From Bacteroidota bacterium (GTDB taxonomy: Bacteria > Bacteroidota > Bacteroidia > Flavobacteriales > Flavobacteriaceae), in contig JADWMI010000102.1 of assembly GCA_015767395.1 (NCBI GenBank), positions 1 to 8,028 of the forward strand: DNA of 8,028 nucleotides, written 5' to 3'. Made by a program: the position numbers and the translations under genes. Below the pieces are notes generated by a model that saw nothing but the letters and a program-made list of their open reading frames with translations, searched no databases and was not told the DNA's origin. Shown one piece after another: positions 7,387 through 8,028 of the stretch (positions within the stretch are counted from its first letter, which is position 1; each line of letters begins with the position of its first letter).

Positions 7387-8028
7387 ACTATTATCACTTA
7401 TTTGTATATTCTTTAGCATATCGTGTAGTAATAACAACGATAGCAAACTATTTAGCAATAGTGATGGACAATTTATAAGGTTCTTTCTATTGGTAGACTC
7501 CAATAAAGAAGCCTTGGAATATCCAGAAATAAATGGCGGACTTACTGCTGTTTCTGCTTACGAAAAAAGCGATGTAAAAATCCTTAAAATACCTGTAGTA
7601 ATTACATCAGCTGCTTTAACAGAAAATACAACAGCTACTTTTGAAACAAGCATTATTGGCGATATTGATTTGGATATCACACCTTTGGAAACACTTAGTT
7701 TTTCTCCAAACAAATTAATTGACACTATTTATGTGAAAACAAAAAGTCGCTGGGATGTTACACAAACACAACAACTAAAACTAAAACTCACCAGTGTAAG
7801 TGATCCTGCAATAAACATTGGTATTCAAAATAACCTGGAACCAAACAATGAATTACTCATAGATTTTTTAGAACCTTCATTACAGTATACATTCGAAACC
7901 AATAGAATTGAAATTAATGGAGCGCAAGGAGAAGAAGTGTTATTTAAAGTAAATTTCCCATTGGGCTACTTTGAAGATGAAGTTGATGAAAATTCAATTT
8001 TTAATTTTTTAAACGGGTTTGATTATAG
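7373..8028 (+). CDS. Predicted surface lipoprotein downstream of SusD (partial, runs off the edge)
   Basis: An open frame starts at an ATG overlapping the end of susD by 14 bp and runs through the window edge, giving 218 codons with no stop. The N-terminus is a lipoprotein signal, MKAIKLLSLICIFFSISC, with Cys18 the likely lipidated residue, followed by a short polar linker SNNNDS. After that the sequence is beta-rich and acidic with no strong catalytic motif. Residues about 65-165 resemble an Ig-like/Calx-beta-type domain: the pattern LSFSPNKLIDTIYVKTKS (108-125) followed by QLKLKLTSVSDPAINIG (134-150) is typical. A second beta domain seems to begin near 172. Lipoproteins in this place are often SusE/SusF-like or DUF-type surface glycan or ligand binders working with SusCD. 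That role is inferred from position and fold only. The true length and C-terminal domains are not visible. Confidence 0.85.
   Translation, partial: MKAIKLLSLICIFFSISCSNNNDSKLFSNSDGQFIRFFLLVDSNKEALEYPEINGGLTAVSAYEKSDVKILKIPVVITSAALTENTTATFETSIIGDIDLDITPLETLSFSPNKLIDTIYVKTKSRWDVTQTQQLKLKLTSVSDPAINIGIQNNLEPNNELLIDFLEPSLQYTFETNRIEINGAQGEEVLFKVNFPLGYFEDEVDENSIFNFLNGFDY

Overview
The window reads as a piece of a Bacteroidota chromosome, most likely a flavobacterium. The DNA is strongly AT-rich, the genes lack Shine-Dalgarno sequences and have A/T-rich stretches before their ATGs. The gene content is a SusC/SusD nutrient-uptake pair with its own ECF sigma factor and FecR-type anti-sigma factor, an arrangement specific to this phylum. 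No RNA genes, CRISPR arrays or insertion sequences were seen.

Layout. Bases 1-325 hold no full gene. A strong stem-loop terminator (21-59) directly follows a short minus-strand open frame (58-165) that looks like the last 35 codons of a lost or truncated gene. A plausible flavobacterial promoter (about 197-224) then faces the main gene cluster. From 326 to the window end six genes run on the plus strand: an ECF sigma factor (326-925), a small four-helix DoxX-like membrane protein (1025-1480), a FecR-type anti-sigma/sigma-regulator (1511-2632), a SusC-type TonB-dependent transporter with an N-terminal STN signalling domain (2647-5937), a SusD-type substrate-binding lipoprotein (5941-7386), and the first 218 codons of another predicted surface lipoprotein (7373 to the edge). 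Spacings from doxX onward are 30, 14 and 3 bp, then a 14-bp overlap, so this stretch is very probably one transcript. The only larger gap is 99 bp between sigma and doxX.

How the genes work together. From knowledge of these families, SusD and the downstream lipoprotein would capture a ligand at the cell surface, and SusC would import it using TonB energy. Binding would be signalled through the periplasmic STN domain of SusC to the periplasmic part of FecR, which releases or activates the sigma factor. There is almost no room for a separate promoter in front of susC, so the sigma factor may drive its own operon as a positive feedback loop. The substrate cannot be told from this window: no glycoside hydrolase, peptidase or sulfatase is present, and any enzymes would lie beyond 8028.

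The main oddity is the DoxX-like gene sitting between the sigma and anti-sigma genes, which are normally adjacent. Lesser points are the minus-strand gene remnant, a small inverted repeat before doxX, and a possible self-cleavage Gly-Thr site in FecR. I do not see clear evidence of an entirely new system; this is a recognisable SusCD/ECF/FecR locus with an unusual insertion.
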